Shown one piece after another: positions 37,330 to 47,072 of a stretch of 64,000 nt of DNA. The notes beneath the pieces were generated by a model. It was given only the letters and a program-made list of their open reading frames with translations, did not search any database and had not been told where the DNA came from. The stretch's first letter is position 1; the number at the start of each line of letters is the position of its first letter. The translations under genes were made by a program, and so were the position numbers. Location: the NCBI RefSeq assembly GCF_900444945.1, contig NZ_UFRM01000001.1:382501-446500 (forward strand), read 5' to 3'. The DNA comes from Actinobacillus lignieresii. GTDB taxonomy: Bacteria; Pseudomonadota; Gammaproteobacteria; Enterobacterales; Pasteurellaceae.

Positions 37330-39447
37330 TTATTGTTCGGCTTGTCGGATTAGCCATTCGCAAGGTTCGAAACGTTTACCGTATTGTTTAGTGTGTAAGC
37401 GTAATTGCCGTACGATTTCTTTTGCACCGATTTTTTCGATATAGGCATAGATACCGCCTCGAAACTCCGGAAAGCCCATTGCGAGAACGGAAGCGACATT
37501 ACCTTCGTCGGTCGAGGCGATAATCTTATCCTGTAAACACCAAGCCGCTTCGTTGAGCATACGTAACAGGCAACGGCGGACAATCTGTTCGGATTCCAAA
37601 TCGTTACGGGCAATGGTTTCCATCACGTGATAAATGCTTTTATCTTCCTGTAAACGTTCTCCGAAGCGATCATACATATAGAAACCGCGTTTGTTTTTAC
37701 AGCCTTTACGTTCATTTCGGAACAATAAATCAACCGCTTGAGGCAAACTGAAACGGCTGCCTAATTCGCTGACTAAAGCCGAGTTCGATTTGACCAATAC
37801 ATCCAGCCCCATTTCGTCGATCATGGCAAGCGGGCCTAATTTAAAACCGAATTCTTGTAACGAACGATCGATAAATTCAATCGATTCGCCGTCAATTAAA
37901 CATTGTACCGCTTCAAGCAGTAACGGCGTTAAAACTCGATTAATAAAAAAGCCCTGCTTATCGGCAACCAACAACGGGATTTTGCCTTGTTGAATGGCAA
38001 AATGAATCGCCGTCGCAATCGTATGTTCGCCGGTTGCGCTATGCGGTATGATTTCCACCATTTTTTGCGTGGTAACCGGGCTGAAATAATGTAGCCCGAT
38101 TACGTTTTCCGGACGAATCGCACAAGCCGCAATATCTTTAATCGCAAAGGTTGAAGTATTCGTTGCAAAAATGGTCTGTTCACTATAGTAGCTTTCACTT
38201 TCGGCTAACATCCGTTGTTTAAGTTTGAGATCTTCATACACCGCTTCAATCACAAAATCGGTTGATTTTGCCGCCACTAATCGCTCTCCGCCGGTAATCA
38301 GATTCATACGTTGGATCATTTCACCGTGATTAAGCTGATTTTTATCCGTTGCTTTTTGCATTAATTCAAAGCAGGTACGTAAGGCTTTACGAATTTCCGA
38401 CGGATGAATATCTTTTATGCGAACCGGTACTTTAGCATTGTTGGCGGTTAAATAAGCAATACCGGTGCCCATATAGCCCGAACCTAAAATACTGACTTGA
38501 GCGATATCACGTACATTACCTCGAATACGATATTTATCCTTCATTGCCCGTTCGGTTTTCTTTAATTCGATTAATACTCGTGAGGTTGCGCTATTAAACA
38601 ATTCGACAAAGGCTTGTTGTTCGAGCATTAACCCTTGTTTAAAGTGCGGCTCTTTGAGTAGTTCCATCAGTTTGGCAACCGCAGGGTAATTGCCGAACGT
38701 TTTAAGCCAAATCGCATTTTCCGTACGATCAAGCAATTTTTCGCGTAAGAACGGATTACCTTCGATTTGCTTACGCCATTTTTTAAAGAAAGTAAGTGGT
38801 TTTTTATGATTGGCTTTTTGAATTTTCTTCTCTAGTAAGAGTTGATAAGCATCGGTTAAAAGACGAGTTTTAGGCACCAATCGATCAACCAAACCCAATC
38901 CTTTGGCGGTTTCGGCAGTTATTTTTTCGCCGAATAACATTAACGGTAGCGCGGAACGTAAACCGATTAAACGCGGTAAACGTTGCGTACCGCCGGCAAA
39001 AGGTAATAAGCCGGAACGGACTTGCGGCATCGCAAAGAAAGTATGCGATTCATCACTGGCGATACGGTAATCGCAAGCTAAGGAAAGTTCCAGACCGACA
39101 CTAAAGCAATTCCCGTCGATAGCGGCGACAATCGGCATTTTCAGTGTATTTAACTCTCGCATAATCGCTTGCGCATCTTGGGAAAAAGCAAGTAATTGCT
39201 CATTTGTCTTGTTTTTGAAAAGGCTCGGTTTTAAGCCCTGAATAAAATGATTTGCCCGTGTCGAAATAAAAATCGCACCTTGTACCTGACGATAAATCAG
39301 CGTACCGATAACTTCTCTTAATTCGCCGGCAAAATTTTCGGGAAGCCAGTTTTCATCATTATCAATAGAGTGAATGCGAATGATGGCAATCCGATTTTCA
39401 TCTACTTCGACTTGAAACATCGGTTGCTGAATGGGTTGTTCTGTCAT
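37330..39447 (-). CDS. fadJ: Fatty acid oxidation complex alpha subunit (FadJ type)
   Basis: Bifunctional enoyl-CoA hydratase / 3-hydroxyacyl-CoA dehydrogenase of 705 residues. The N-terminal hydratase (about 1-200: AIDGNCFSVGLELSLACDYRI, LPFAGGTQRLPRLIG) is followed by an NAD-binding domain (SILGSGYMGTGIAYLT, about 320) and the dehydrogenase (GLHYFSPVTTQKMVEIIPH, NRVLTPLLLEA). It is 9 bases downstream of fadI. The length and pairing fit FadJ of the anaerobic E. coli pair rather than FadB. Confidence 0.92.
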   Translation of the reverse strand: MTEQPIQQPMFQVEVDENRIAIIRIHSIDNDENWLPENFAGELREVIGTLIYRQVQGAIFISTRANHFIQGLKPSLFKNKTNEQLLAFSQDAQAIMRELNTLKMPIVAAIDGNCFSVGLELSLACDYRIASDESHTFFAMPQVRSGLLPFAGGTQRLPRLIGLRSALPLMLFGEKITAETAKGLGLVDRLVPKTRLLTDAYQLLLEKKIQKANHKKPLTFFKKWRKQIEGNPFLREKLLDRTENAIWLKTFGNYPAVAKLMELLKEPHFKQGLMLEQQAFVELFNSATSRVLIELKKTERAMKDKYRIRGNVRDIAQVSILGSGYMGTGIAYLTANNAKVPVRIKDIHPSEIRKALRTCFELMQKATDKNQLNHGEMIQRMNLITGGERLVAAKSTDFVIEAVYEDLKLKQRMLAESESYYSEQTIFATNTSTFAIKDIAACAIRPENVIGLHYFSPVTTQKMVEIIPHSATGEHTIATAIHFAIQQGKIPLLVADKQGFFINRVLTPLLLEAVQCLIDGESIEFIDRSLQEFGFKLGPLAMIDEMGLDVLVKSNSALVSELGSRFSLPQAVDLLFRNERKGCKNKRGFYMYDRFGERLQEDKSIYHVMETIARNDLESEQIVRRCLLRMLNEAAWCLQDKIIASTDEGNVASVLAMGFPEFRGGIYAYIEKIGAKEIVRQLRLHTKQYGKRFEPCEWLIRQAEQ

Positions 39448-39456
39448 GGATTGTCC

Positions 39457-40761
39457 TTATTCGCTTTCTAATACCATTGCCGCCCCTAAGCCGCCTAAAC
39501 CGCCGGAGGCGACTAATGAAATACCGCCGCCTTTACGTTTTAGCGCATAGAGTGACTGAATCACGGTACGCAAACTGGTTACCGCACGAGGATTGCCGAA
39601 AGCGATGGAGCCGCCTAAATGATTAAGTTTATCCATATCGATTTTACCTAAACAAGCGGTTCGATTTAGCTGTTTTTTTGCAAAGTCGTCCGATTCGAAA
39701 AAGCGAATGTTCGCTAATATTTGGCTGGCGGACGATTCGTGGATATCAATGTAATCCATATCGGACAAACTTAATTCGGCGCGATCCAACGCTTGCGCGG
39801 TGGCGATGGTTGCACCGGCGAACATATCTTGCCAAATATCGTTCCCGGTAATCGCATAACTGCGAATATAGCCTAACGGCATTAAACCGAGTGCTTTAGC
39901 TCTCGACTCGTTCATTAACAGCACGGCGGCGGCTCCGTCCATCGGTTGAGGCATATTGGCTTCGGTGACGGTGGCATATTCTTTATTGACAATCGGCGAG
40001 AAACGTTGGTAATAGCTTGCTCGAGTTGCCGCGGAAATTAATGTATCCGAAACGACAAAATCTTTATAAGGGCGAGGAAAAGACGGCATCACTTCTTCTT
40101 TTAATAAACCGATTTTCCAAGCATCGGACGCTCTTTGATTGGACAATCGGGCATATTCGTCTTGTTCCGCTCGGCTGATATTGTGATCCTGCGCCATTTG
40201 TTCGGAAACTTCCGCTACCGACATTTGCGTGGTGAAATCACGTAAATTTACCCCGTGCGGTTTCAGATCGCGCCAAGAAAAGCGGCGAAAACGGCGGTAT
40301 TTTTCATCGAGCGTTTCCGCGCTAAAAATGGATTTTAATTTATAGATCACTCGAGGACTGATACTTAACGGCGCATTTGAAATCGAGTCGGCACCGCCGG
40401 CAATACCGGCATTAATCGAACCGCTGACAATGCTGCCGGCGACATTGGCAATCGCTTGCAAGCCGGATAAACAGGAGCTACTGATACTGTAAGATTGCAG
40501 TTTTGGCATATTCAGTGCCAAGGCGATTTCTCGTGCCGGATTCGGAATATCGGGTTGTTGAATTACTTGCCCGAATACCAGTTGTTCGATTTCGTGATGT
40601 TCAATCGCCGTGCGGCTAAGTAATTCGTTGGTTACCATCGTACCAAGACTGGTCGCATAAGCATCTTTAAAGCCCGTGTCTTTACGCGCAAACGGTGTTC
40701 TCAGTCCGGATACAATTGCAACACGCTCGCCTTTGGTTGTCAGTAACTGCTGATTCGGCAT
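39457..40761 (-). CDS. fadI: 3-ketoacyl-CoA thiolase (FadI type)
   Basis: Last step of beta-oxidation, cleaving 3-ketoacyl-CoA with CoA. Its 434 residues show the acyl-accepting Cys in SSSCLSGLQAIANVA (about 98), DIHESSASQ and GGSIAFGNPRAVTSLRTV; the final KGGGISLVASGGLGGLGAAMV replaces the usual active-site motif region with Ser in place of the common second Cys (CGGGG/CxG type). That substitution deserves a check against FadI relatives. First gene of a fadI-fadJ pair. Confidence 0.9.
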   Translation of the reverse strand: MPNQQLLTTKGERVAIVSGLRTPFARKDTGFKDAYATSLGTMVTNELLSRTAIEHHEIEQLVFGQVIQQPDIPNPAREIALALNMPKLQSYSISSSCLSGLQAIANVAGSIVSGSINAGIAGGADSISNAPLSISPRVIYKLKSIFSAETLDEKYRRFRRFSWRDLKPHGVNLRDFTTQMSVAEVSEQMAQDHNISRAEQDEYARLSNQRASDAWKIGLLKEEVMPSFPRPYKDFVVSDTLISAATRASYYQRFSPIVNKEYATVTEANMPQPMDGAAAVLLMNESRAKALGLMPLGYIRSYAITGNDIWQDMFAGATIATAQALDRAELSLSDMDYIDIHESSASQILANIRFFESDDFAKKQLNRTACLGKIDMDKLNHLGGSIAFGNPRAVTSLRTVIQSLYALKRKGGGISLVASGGLGGLGAAMVLESE

Positions 40762-40893
40762 GATTTGTCCTTAATCGAGTGGAAAGTCGGAATTGGAAAA
40801 TAACATTGTAGCATTGTTAGTTTGAAAATAGATTAAGCATAAGAAAAGAACTACGCACGAATGCTAAAGTTATGCAGAGTGAAATGATATACG

Positions 40894-40951
40894 ACAAGCG
40901 ATGATATTTTCACAATATTTTGCAAAACCTCGGGAAAATATCACCGCTTGT
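40894..40951 (-). terminator. Terminator of the proB-TSUP-nth operon
   Basis: ACAAGCGATGATATTTT pairs with AAAATATCACCGCTTGT, with a single mismatch in the uptake core, just downstream of nth. Confidence 0.8.
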
Positions 40952-40970
40952 TACGCAAGACAGAGAATAG

Positions 40971-41603
40971 TTATTCGCTTTTCTCTTTGTATTCGCATAA
41001 ATCTTCAATAATACAAGAACCGCAACGAGGCTTGCGAGCAATGCAGGTGTAACGGCCGTGTAAAATTAGCCAATGATGTACGTCCACTTTGAATTCGGCG
41101 GGGACGACTTTAAGTAATTTTTCTTCCACTTTGACTACGTCTTTACCGGGAGCGAATCCGGTACGGTTGGATACGCGAAAAATATGCGTATCGACCGCAA
41201 TGGTCGGATGACCGAAGGCGGTATTGAGTACGACGTTTGCGGTTTTACGCCCGACACCCGCAAGCGCTTCCAAGGCTTCACGATTTTCCGGCACTTCGCC
41301 GTTATGTTTTTCAATTAAATCACGGCAGGTTTTGATGATGTTTTCCGCTTTACTGTTAAAAAGCCCGATAGTTTTAATATATTCCTTCAAACCGTCCACG
41401 CCTAAATCTAAAATGGCTTGCGGCGTGTTAGCGACCGGAAACAATTTATCGGTCGCTTTATTTACCCCTTTATCGGTTGCTTGGGCGGAAAGAATAACCG
41501 CAATCAGTAATTCAAACGGATTACTGTAATTCAGCTCCGTGGTCGGATGCGGATTTTCATTGCGTAAACGGGTTAAAATTTCAATTCGTTTTGCTTGATT
41601 CAT
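40971..41603 (-). CDS. nth: Endonuclease III
   Basis: Base-excision repair glycosylase/AP lyase for oxidised pyrimidines. The 210 residues have a helix-hairpin-helix with catalytic Lys (GVGRKTANVVLN, about 117-128), catalytic Asp in AVDTHIFRVSNR and the C-terminal [4Fe-4S] pattern CIARKPRCGSCIIEDLC. The start is directly next to the stop of the upstream transporter gene, so it is the last gene of a three-gene operon. Confidence 0.96.
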   Translation of the reverse strand: MNQAKRIEILTRLRNENPHPTTELNYSNPFELLIAVILSAQATDKGVNKATDKLFPVANTPQAILDLGVDGLKEYIKTIGLFNSKAENIIKTCRDLIEKHNGEVPENREALEALAGVGRKTANVVLNTAFGHPTIAVDTHIFRVSNRTGFAPGKDVVKVEEKLLKVVPAEFKVDVHHWLILHGRYTCIARKPRCGSCIIEDLCEYKEKSE

Positions 41604-42377
41604 TTATATTCCTAGAAAAGATAAGAATCCTTGTTCGTATAACATTTTGATTACCATAAGAAATGACATGGTAACTAACATCGGACGTACCAGTTTTTTA
41701 CCTTTGGTTACCACCATTCTCGCCCCTAAAGTGCCGCCGATAAATTGACCAATCATCATAATAAAACCGATTTTCCATAAAATCGCACCGCCCAACATAA
41801 AAAAGATGAGTGAGGCAAAATTAGAGGTAAAGTTCAGTACTTTGGCATGAGCGACCGCTTTCGGTAAATTAAAGCCGAGTAATAAGATAAAGGCTAAGGT
41901 AAAAAACGAACCGGTTGCCGGTCCGAACATACCGTCATAAAAACCGATACCGGCGGCGGCACTAAAGGCAAATAACGGAAAACTGATACGTTGTTTTCTG
42001 TCTTCATCGCCGACCGTCGGGCTAAATAGAAAATAAACGCCGATAATTAACACTAAAAAAGGTAATAACATTTTAAGTGAATTGACATCGATCATTTGCA
42101 CGAAGATTGTACCGCAAGCCGCACCGATAAAGGTCAATAGAATCAATAGGGAAATTTGTCTGAGATTAACCGCTTTTTGGCGCACAAAATAAAGCGAAGC
42201 GGAAAACGAGCCGCCGCAGGCTTGTAATTTATTGGTACCGAGCGCCATAGTCGGCGGTATGCCGGCGGAAAGCAGAGCGGGAATCGTGAGTAACCCGCCG
42301 CCGGCTATCGCATCAATAAAGCCGGCGATCGTTGCTATCGTGAATAACATCGCTAAAACATCAAACGAAAGTTCCAT
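41604..42377 (-). CDS. TSUP-family membrane protein (YfcA-like)
   Basis: A 257-residue integral membrane protein with about eight helices. Its TSUP/TauE-SafE family features are GFIDAIAGGGLLTIPALLSAGIPPTMALGTNK at the N-terminus and GFYDGMFGPATGSFFTLAFI in the second half. Members export sulfite, sulfoacetate or other sulfur anions; the substrate here is unknown. It lies between proB (12 bases) and nth (0 bases). Confidence 0.88.
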   Translation of the reverse strand: MELSFDVLAMLFTIATIAGFIDAIAGGGLLTIPALLSAGIPPTMALGTNKLQACGGSFSASLYFVRQKAVNLRQISLLILLTFIGAACGTIFVQMIDVNSLKMLLPFLVLIIGVYFLFSPTVGDEDRKQRISFPLFAFSAAAGIGFYDGMFGPATGSFFTLAFILLLGFNLPKAVAHAKVLNFTSNFASLIFFMLGGAILWKIGFIMMIGQFIGGTLGARMVVTKGKKLVRPMLVTMSFLMVIKMLYEQGFLSFLGI

Positions 42378-42389
42378 AAATATCCTTTT

Positions 42390-43481
42390 TTAATAAATGA
42401 CCATCTCATCAATATGTACGGCGACGGAACCGAATTCATAACCGAGCAGCGATTCAATCTCTTTCGATTTTTTTCCTTTAATACGAATTAACGCATCGCT
42501 GTTATAACGAGCAAGCCCCAAAGCAAGCGCTTTACCTTCTTGGTTAAAAATTTTCACTACTTCGCCTCGGCTAAAGACGCCGTTAATCTCGGAAACACCG
42601 ACCGGCAGTAATGATTTATGTTGTAATAATGCAGCTTCCGCCCCTTTATCCACCACAAGCGAGCCGACTTGCGGAGCGGCGAATAACCATTGTTTACGAC
42701 CTTCCAAGCGGTCGGATTGTACTAAAAACTTACTACCGATGGATTCGCCGTTAGCTAAATCGACCAATACGTTTGCACGAGAGCCTGAAGCGATAACGGT
42801 TTCGACACCGGAACGCGTAGCAATATCGGCGGCGGTAACTTTAGTACTCATGCCACCGGTGCCGAGTTCGGTGACGCTACCGCCCGCCATTTGGCGGATT
42901 TCAGGCGTGATTTTTTCCACGACGGACAGTAATTTCGCTTGCGGATTTGAACGCGGATCGGAATCAAATAAGCCTTCTTGGTCGGTTAAAAGATAAAGTT
43001 GATCGGCATGCGCTAGAATCGCAACCAATGCGGAAAGATTGTCATTATCACCGACTTTAAATTCTTCGGTGGCAACCGTGTCGTTTTCATTGATCACAGG
43101 AATGATTTTTTGCTCCAACAAGGCATTTAAGGTATCGCGCGCATTTAAAAAACGTTCGCGATCATCAATATCGGCACGGGTTAATAAAATTTGCCCGATA
43201 TGAATGCCGTAAATATCGAATAAATTTTCCCAGGTACGGATTAGCTGACTTTGCCCGACTGCAGCAAGCATTTGTTTATAGGCGAGTGTTTTGGGAAGCT
43301 CGGGATGACCTAAATAATCTCTGCCGGCTGCCGCGGCTCCGGAGGTGACGACAATTACTCGATGATGTTGATGAAGTTGAGCAATTTGTTTAACTAATTC
43401 CAGCATATAAGGACGGCTTAAACTTTTTCCGCCGTGCGTGAGAGTACTGGTACCAAATTTAATTACAATCGTCTTTTGCAT
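42390..43481 (-). CDS. proB: Glutamate 5-kinase
   Basis: First step of proline synthesis. The 363 residues have an N-terminal amino-acid kinase domain ([82 protein letters not shown]) and a C-terminal PUA domain (about 270-363). First gene of an operon with a TSUP protein and nth. No proA follows. The upstream region leads into the prophage end. Confidence 0.95.
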   Translation of the reverse strand: MQKTIVIKFGTSTLTHGGKSLSRPYMLELVKQIAQLHQHHRVIVVTSGAAAAGRDYLGHPELPKTLAYKQMLAAVGQSQLIRTWENLFDIYGIHIGQILLTRADIDDRERFLNARDTLNALLEQKIIPVINENDTVATEEFKVGDNDNLSALVAILAHADQLYLLTDQEGLFDSDPRSNPQAKLLSVVEKITPEIRQMAGGSVTELGTGGMSTKVTAADIATRSGVETVIASGSRANVLVDLANGESIGSKFLVQSDRLEGRKQWLFAAPQVGSLVVDKGAEAALLQHKSLLPVGVSEINGVFSRGEVVKIFNQEGKALALGLARYNSDALIRIKGKKSKEIESLLGYEFGSVAVHIDEMVIY

Positions 43482-44030
43482 AGTCTTATCTCGATAAAAA
43501 ATTTAACACCAAAGTATCACTTTTATTTGTTAAAATCGTAAATATAACTGTTTTCACAGGAATGTCCTTTGTTTTCAATATGTTATATTTTTTACTTGTT
43601 TTTTGTGGCGACAAAGTGGCTGTTTTGATTTGCTTTTTACCGTCACTTTTTTTGATTTTAGATCGCTTTTTATTATTTTGTAAATTTCAAATTGCAAAAT
43701 AAGCCACGTAAAACCCGCTCAAACCATTGGTACACCTTTGTTTACGACAAATCAAACAAAACGCTTAGATCGCTCTTACGTGAAAAACACTGAAATAAAC
43801 TGAAATTATTACAATTTGATCCCTCTTACAGATCGGCTTTACATAAGGCTTCACACGTGTTTTTAAGTGAAATTTAACTGAAAAACAACCAATTTTATAT
43901 AAAAATTTTGCAGGTGGGTGAGTGCGTTTTACGTGGCGTGGACGCGTACGTATTTCGTTTACGTGATAGCAATCTTACAAGGTAACTTACAAGCTAACTT
44001 ACAAGCTAACTTACAAGCAACACGCACAAA
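43482..44030. other. Host-prophage junction region with repeated motifs
   Basis: No supported gene in about 550 bases. GCCACGTAAAAC (43703-43714) and its exact inverse GTTTTACGTGGC (43926-43937) are 211 bases apart. TTACGTGA also occurs at 43776-43783 and 43959-43966. A 12-base unit CTTACAAGCTAA repeats almost exactly four times at 43974-44021. This looks like a phage attachment-end arrangement, but the core site cannot be fixed without the other end. Confidence 0.5.
43974..44021. repeat. Four tandem 12-bp repeats CTTACAAG(C/G)TAA
   Basis: Copies begin at 43974, 43986, 43998 and 44010; the first has GTAA in place of CTAA and the last ends CAAC. They lie just before the late-operon terminator of the prophage. 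Confidence 0.9.
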
Positions 44031-44052
44031 AAAGCCCGCAATTGCGGGCTTT
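44031..44052. terminator. Perfect-palindrome terminator of the prophage late operon
   Basis: AAAGCCCGCAA and its exact complement form an 11-bp stem, with A and T runs at the ends. It ends the leftward late transcript just after the spike gene. Confidence 0.88.
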
Positions 44053-44054
44053 AG

Positions 44055-45656
44055 TTATGCGATGATTGGCGTGAGCTTGCCTTTTTCTGTTGTTGCACTG
44101 TTGCTCAGTGTGAGCATAGTGCTTTTATTTGATGGAGTAGGGCCACCGTTATGATTATGTTCCGCTACGGCTTTTGCTAAGTCCGCCGTAATCTGTAGTA
44201 GCGATTCCAGTATTCTGAAAATATTCTGACCTGCTGTCCCCACGTGAGAAAGCGGGGCAATGAGTTCATTTTTCGCATCAGAAATCTGTTTTGATACGCC
44301 TTGGATATGTTGTTCAAGATTACCGCCTACACCAACGTTTTTATTACTTGCCGTTACTTCTTCGATATTACCGATAACGTGCGTTTTCTTATTCCCGCCT
44401 ACTGTTTCTGTATTATCTGAATCAACGTCTTTCGTTGCTGTGCCTAGCGTTTTATGTTCGCTGTCCGTTTCGATTTTCCGCTGATAGCTCTTTTCGCTGA
44501 TCGTCTGGTCTGTCTCTTTGTGCATATTGCCCGCTTGGTCGGTGCGCTCAAACACTTCGGGCCGTTGCTGCCTTAACATCTCCCCTGGCGCAATTGCGGG
44601 CATTGTTTTTCCTTCTGCAGAAAACGAACGCACGAACGGCTGATCGCTGCGCCCATTATGAAACCCGATTTCAACAATCGTGCCGATTTCGGGATAGCAG
44701 AAATCACCGCCTTGCGATGACGGGCTCGTCACTGGCAACGGCACGGCATTGTAAACTGGCACGCTAGAATCATCATTACCGTTTTCATCCAGTAGCTGTA
44801 CATCTACCGCATATTTGGGGCGGAACGGGTTATTCAAATCCCCAGCGCTAGATGGGTCGGAAATAGAAACGACTTTACCACGCTTCGGCAAGTGATAACC
44901 GCCTGCTAACTCGGGGAATTGTTTTTCAATCTGACGGCGCTCTGCGTTTGTTTGCGTTGGCTTGCCGTTTTCGTCCAGTTCTTCCCAGTCTAAGTAGTAA
45001 TTATCGCCGTTCAGTTCTACTTTCTGAATGCGCTTATTATTGATTAATGCGCCCGGGCGAATTGCTGCAGAAATCGGGAGTGTAATTCGGCTACCGCTTT
45101 GATGCAGAGTACTGTCATGATCGACTTCAACGGGAGATGTTGCCCACTGACTATCTAGCCAGCTCCCGATAAATACCGAACCGTCTGCCGCCTGTTGCCA
45201 GATAAAATGCGGAATTTGGAACTGACGGCCGATATTCGTCAGAAGCTGATAACCGCTACCGCTATGCGCGAATTGCGCAATCGGTTCGGTTGAATATGCT
45301 TTATCAGGCACTTTACACACAATGCCCGTCTGATGAGTAATCCACTCCGCAAGCTCTTTTAGCGTGATGTGTCGGTGCGAACAATTAAGCGGTTTTTCAA
45401 ATTTTGCCGCACGCTCTCTAATCAATAATTTTTTGTAGCCTGGCTGTGCTGATTGTTCGCTTTCTACGTAGCCGTCAAACCATTTGTAATAGTCGTCATG
45501 CTCACCGAGCTCAAATACCACCGCTTTCCCGGTGCATTCCGCTTCTGTTTCTACAGTGATATAGCCACGGCCAGCGTTATTCAGCTCAAGAATAATTTGT
45601 TCTTTTGCTAACGGAACTTCTGTGCCATCTAGTAGCACTGTCTTAATGATTTTCAC
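44055..45656 (-). CDS. Prophage tail spike / baseplate hub protein
   Basis: 533 residues, GTG start overlapping the previous stop. An N-terminal half resembling gpD/VgrG hub proteins (LINIGRQFQIPHFIWQQAAD) is followed by an OB-fold spike domain (about 265-350: PKRGKVVSISDP, PEIGTIVEIGFHNG). A repeated beta-helix-like stalk (SEHKTLGTATKDVDSDNTET, VGGNLEQHIQG) and a tip motif EHNHNGG, typical of metal-binding spike tips, complete it. Likely the membrane-piercing needle of a contractile tail. Confidence 0.8.
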   Translation of the reverse strand: MKIIKTVLLDGTEVPLAKEQIILELNNAGRGYITVETEAECTGKAVVFELGEHDDYYKWFDGYVESEQSAQPGYKKLLIRERAAKFEKPLNCSHRHITLKELAEWITHQTGIVCKVPDKAYSTEPIAQFAHSGSGYQLLTNIGRQFQIPHFIWQQAADGSVFIGSWLDSQWATSPVEVDHDSTLHQSGSRITLPISAAIRPGALINNKRIQKVELNGDNYYLDWEELDENGKPTQTNAERRQIEKQFPELAGGYHLPKRGKVVSISDPSSAGDLNNPFRPKYAVDVQLLDENGNDDSSVPVYNAVPLPVTSPSSQGGDFCYPEIGTIVEIGFHNGRSDQPFVRSFSAEGKTMPAIAPGEMLRQQRPEVFERTDQAGNMHKETDQTISEKSYQRKIETDSEHKTLGTATKDVDSDNTETVGGNKKTHVIGNIEEVTASNKNVGVGGNLEQHIQGVSKQISDAKNELIAPLSHVGTAGQNIFRILESLLQITADLAKAVAEHNHNGGPTPSNKSTMLTLSNSATTEKGKLTPIIA

Positions 45657-46321
45657 TAATCGCCGATTCCATTATTGATTTTAGCCCAAATGCTGTCATC
45701 AATTTCTTTCGTTTTGCTGTCTGTTGCTGTGGTTTGCGTTGTTTTTGCTGCGCTCTGACTTGCTGTTGATACCGTGGCGCTTGCCGAAGAAGTCGATGCT
45801 TTTGCTTTTTCGCTTTGCACCTTCGCTTTCGGTTTTTTCTTCTGCTTGGCTTTTTTCTCACTAACAGAATTAACCTCTTTTAGTGTAAAGTTGATATTCC
45901 AACCCAGCACATAGTCTTCACTAGCCGACACTTCGCCACTAAATACCCCTTCACGCATATTCGCCGCTTCGGCGGTAATATTGCTGATACGATATTTGAC
46001 TTGCTCGCCCTTTTTATCCGTTGCTTCCGCAAGCTTGAAAATGTTCGTTAGCCATTCTTTTTCACGATACGGAATCAATCCATTTACCCGCAGTTCCTTT
46101 GATTTTACTCCCTTATCACTGCGCTTCGTTGAACTTTCTTGGCCGCTCATATCTTCTTCCTCACGATTCATGCTTGCTGTCGCCTGGAAGTTGTGCATAT
46201 AAATTGGCGAACCATTTAATGATAGTTGCACAGACGGCAAACGCTTCTGCTTGCCCTGCATTGGCAGTTCATCTTGTGCATCTCGTGCCGATTCGCGTAA
46301 ATAGCTACTAATCCAACCCAT
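45656..46321 (-). CDS. Prophage tail protein of unknown function (baseplate region)
   Basis: A 221-residue protein between the spike gene and another tail gene; it overlaps both neighbours. The N-terminal part (VQLSLNGSPIYMHNFQATAS) and the beta-rich centre (EWLTNIFKLAEATDKKGEQV) resemble tail structural proteins. The C-terminal ~60 residues are a Lys/Ala/Ser/Thr-rich low-complexity tail ending DDSIWAKINNGIGD. Function is inferred only from position. Confidence 0.7.
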   Translation of the reverse strand: MGWISSYLRESARDAQDELPMQGKQKRLPSVQLSLNGSPIYMHNFQATASMNREEEDMSGQESSTKRSDKGVKSKELRVNGLIPYREKEWLTNIFKLAEATDKKGEQVKYRISNITAEAANMREGVFSGEVSASEDYVLGWNINFTLKEVNSVSEKKAKQKKKPKAKVQSEKAKASTSSASATVSTASQSAAKTTQTTATDSKTKEIDDSIWAKINNGIGD

Positions 46322-47072
46322 TAATCATCCCCCTTAAGTTTGTTAAGTCTTTGCCAATAAACATCACGGCAGCGGTAAACACATTGCTTGCATCGGGCAC
46401 GCCGTTTTGCAACTGCATTGCGACCTGCGTCAATTCTGCCTGCATTTCGAATACGTAAGTTTCTGCAGAAGCAGATAACAAGCGGTCAGTTTTCTCGTTA
46501 TTTTTACGATCTCGTTCAACCTTTTTCGCTTTGAGCGCATTGATAATATCGCTCATGCCGCTTGATGCTGTTGCACTCGCTGTGGCGAGAGCATTGCGTA
46601 TTACGCCTTGCAACGTGCGTGCAGATTGAGGCGTAATATCCGCCTCTTTCGCAAATGCGGGCGAAGCAAGCGCAGTTGTTTTTACCATCTTCGTCTGTTC
46701 GATCGTTGCCGATGCCTTTGCGTAATCTAACGCCTGTTTAAAAGTCGGTTCGGGCAATAGCTCAGCAAGTGCTGATATTTTTTGCACAAAATCATCAGAA
46801 GTCGGCGAAGCTACCATCACGCAAATTACGTCTTGCGTACCGCTTGGGCGGTTTGTGTCGTTGTAATCTGTGAGCTTTGAAAAGAATGCTTTGACGGCAT
46901 TTTCGGGCGATAAATACTTGTTCGATTTTTCTTGCACACCGTGCGACCAATTGTGCACCCCAATTTTCACCCCAGTAAGCGTAAAATTAAGGGGCGTAGC
47001 ACGCCCCTTTTGATTATCTGCTAATGCTTGGCGAACCGATGCGGGTAATGCTATTTTCTTCTTAGCCCACAT
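46308..47072 (-). CDS. Prophage protein of unknown function
   Basis: About 254 residues from MWAKKKIALPASVRQALADN. It has an alpha-helical, Ala-rich C-terminal half (about 150-240) and a central segment (SPTSDDFVQKISALAELLPE). I recognise no catalytic motif. The start at 47072 is chosen because it overlaps the preceding gene end by about 11 bases; an upstream start would overlap far more. Probably a tail accessory protein. Confidence 0.68.
   Translation of the reverse strand: MWAKKKIALPASVRQALADNQKGRATPLNFTLTGVKIGVHNWSHGVQEKSNKYLSPENAVKAFFSKLTDYNDTNRPSGTQDVICVMVASPTSDDFVQKISALAELLPEPTFKQALDYAKASATIEQTKMVKTTALASPAFAKEADITPQSARTLQGVIRNALATASATASSGMSDIINALKAKKVERDRKNNEKTDRLLSASAETYVFEMQAELTQVAMQLQNGVPDASNVFTAAVMFIGKDLTNLRGMINGLD

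Noticed and set aside
43974..44021. CRISPR array or plasmid-type iterons
   Set aside because: Units are 12 bp and directly joined with no unique spacers; no cas or replication initiator genes are visible nearby.
43918..44154. Small protein with Gln-Ala-Asn-Leu repeats on the + strand
   Set aside because: It is only the translation of the 12-bp tandem repeats, overlaps the terminator and the end of the spike gene, and has no ribosome site.
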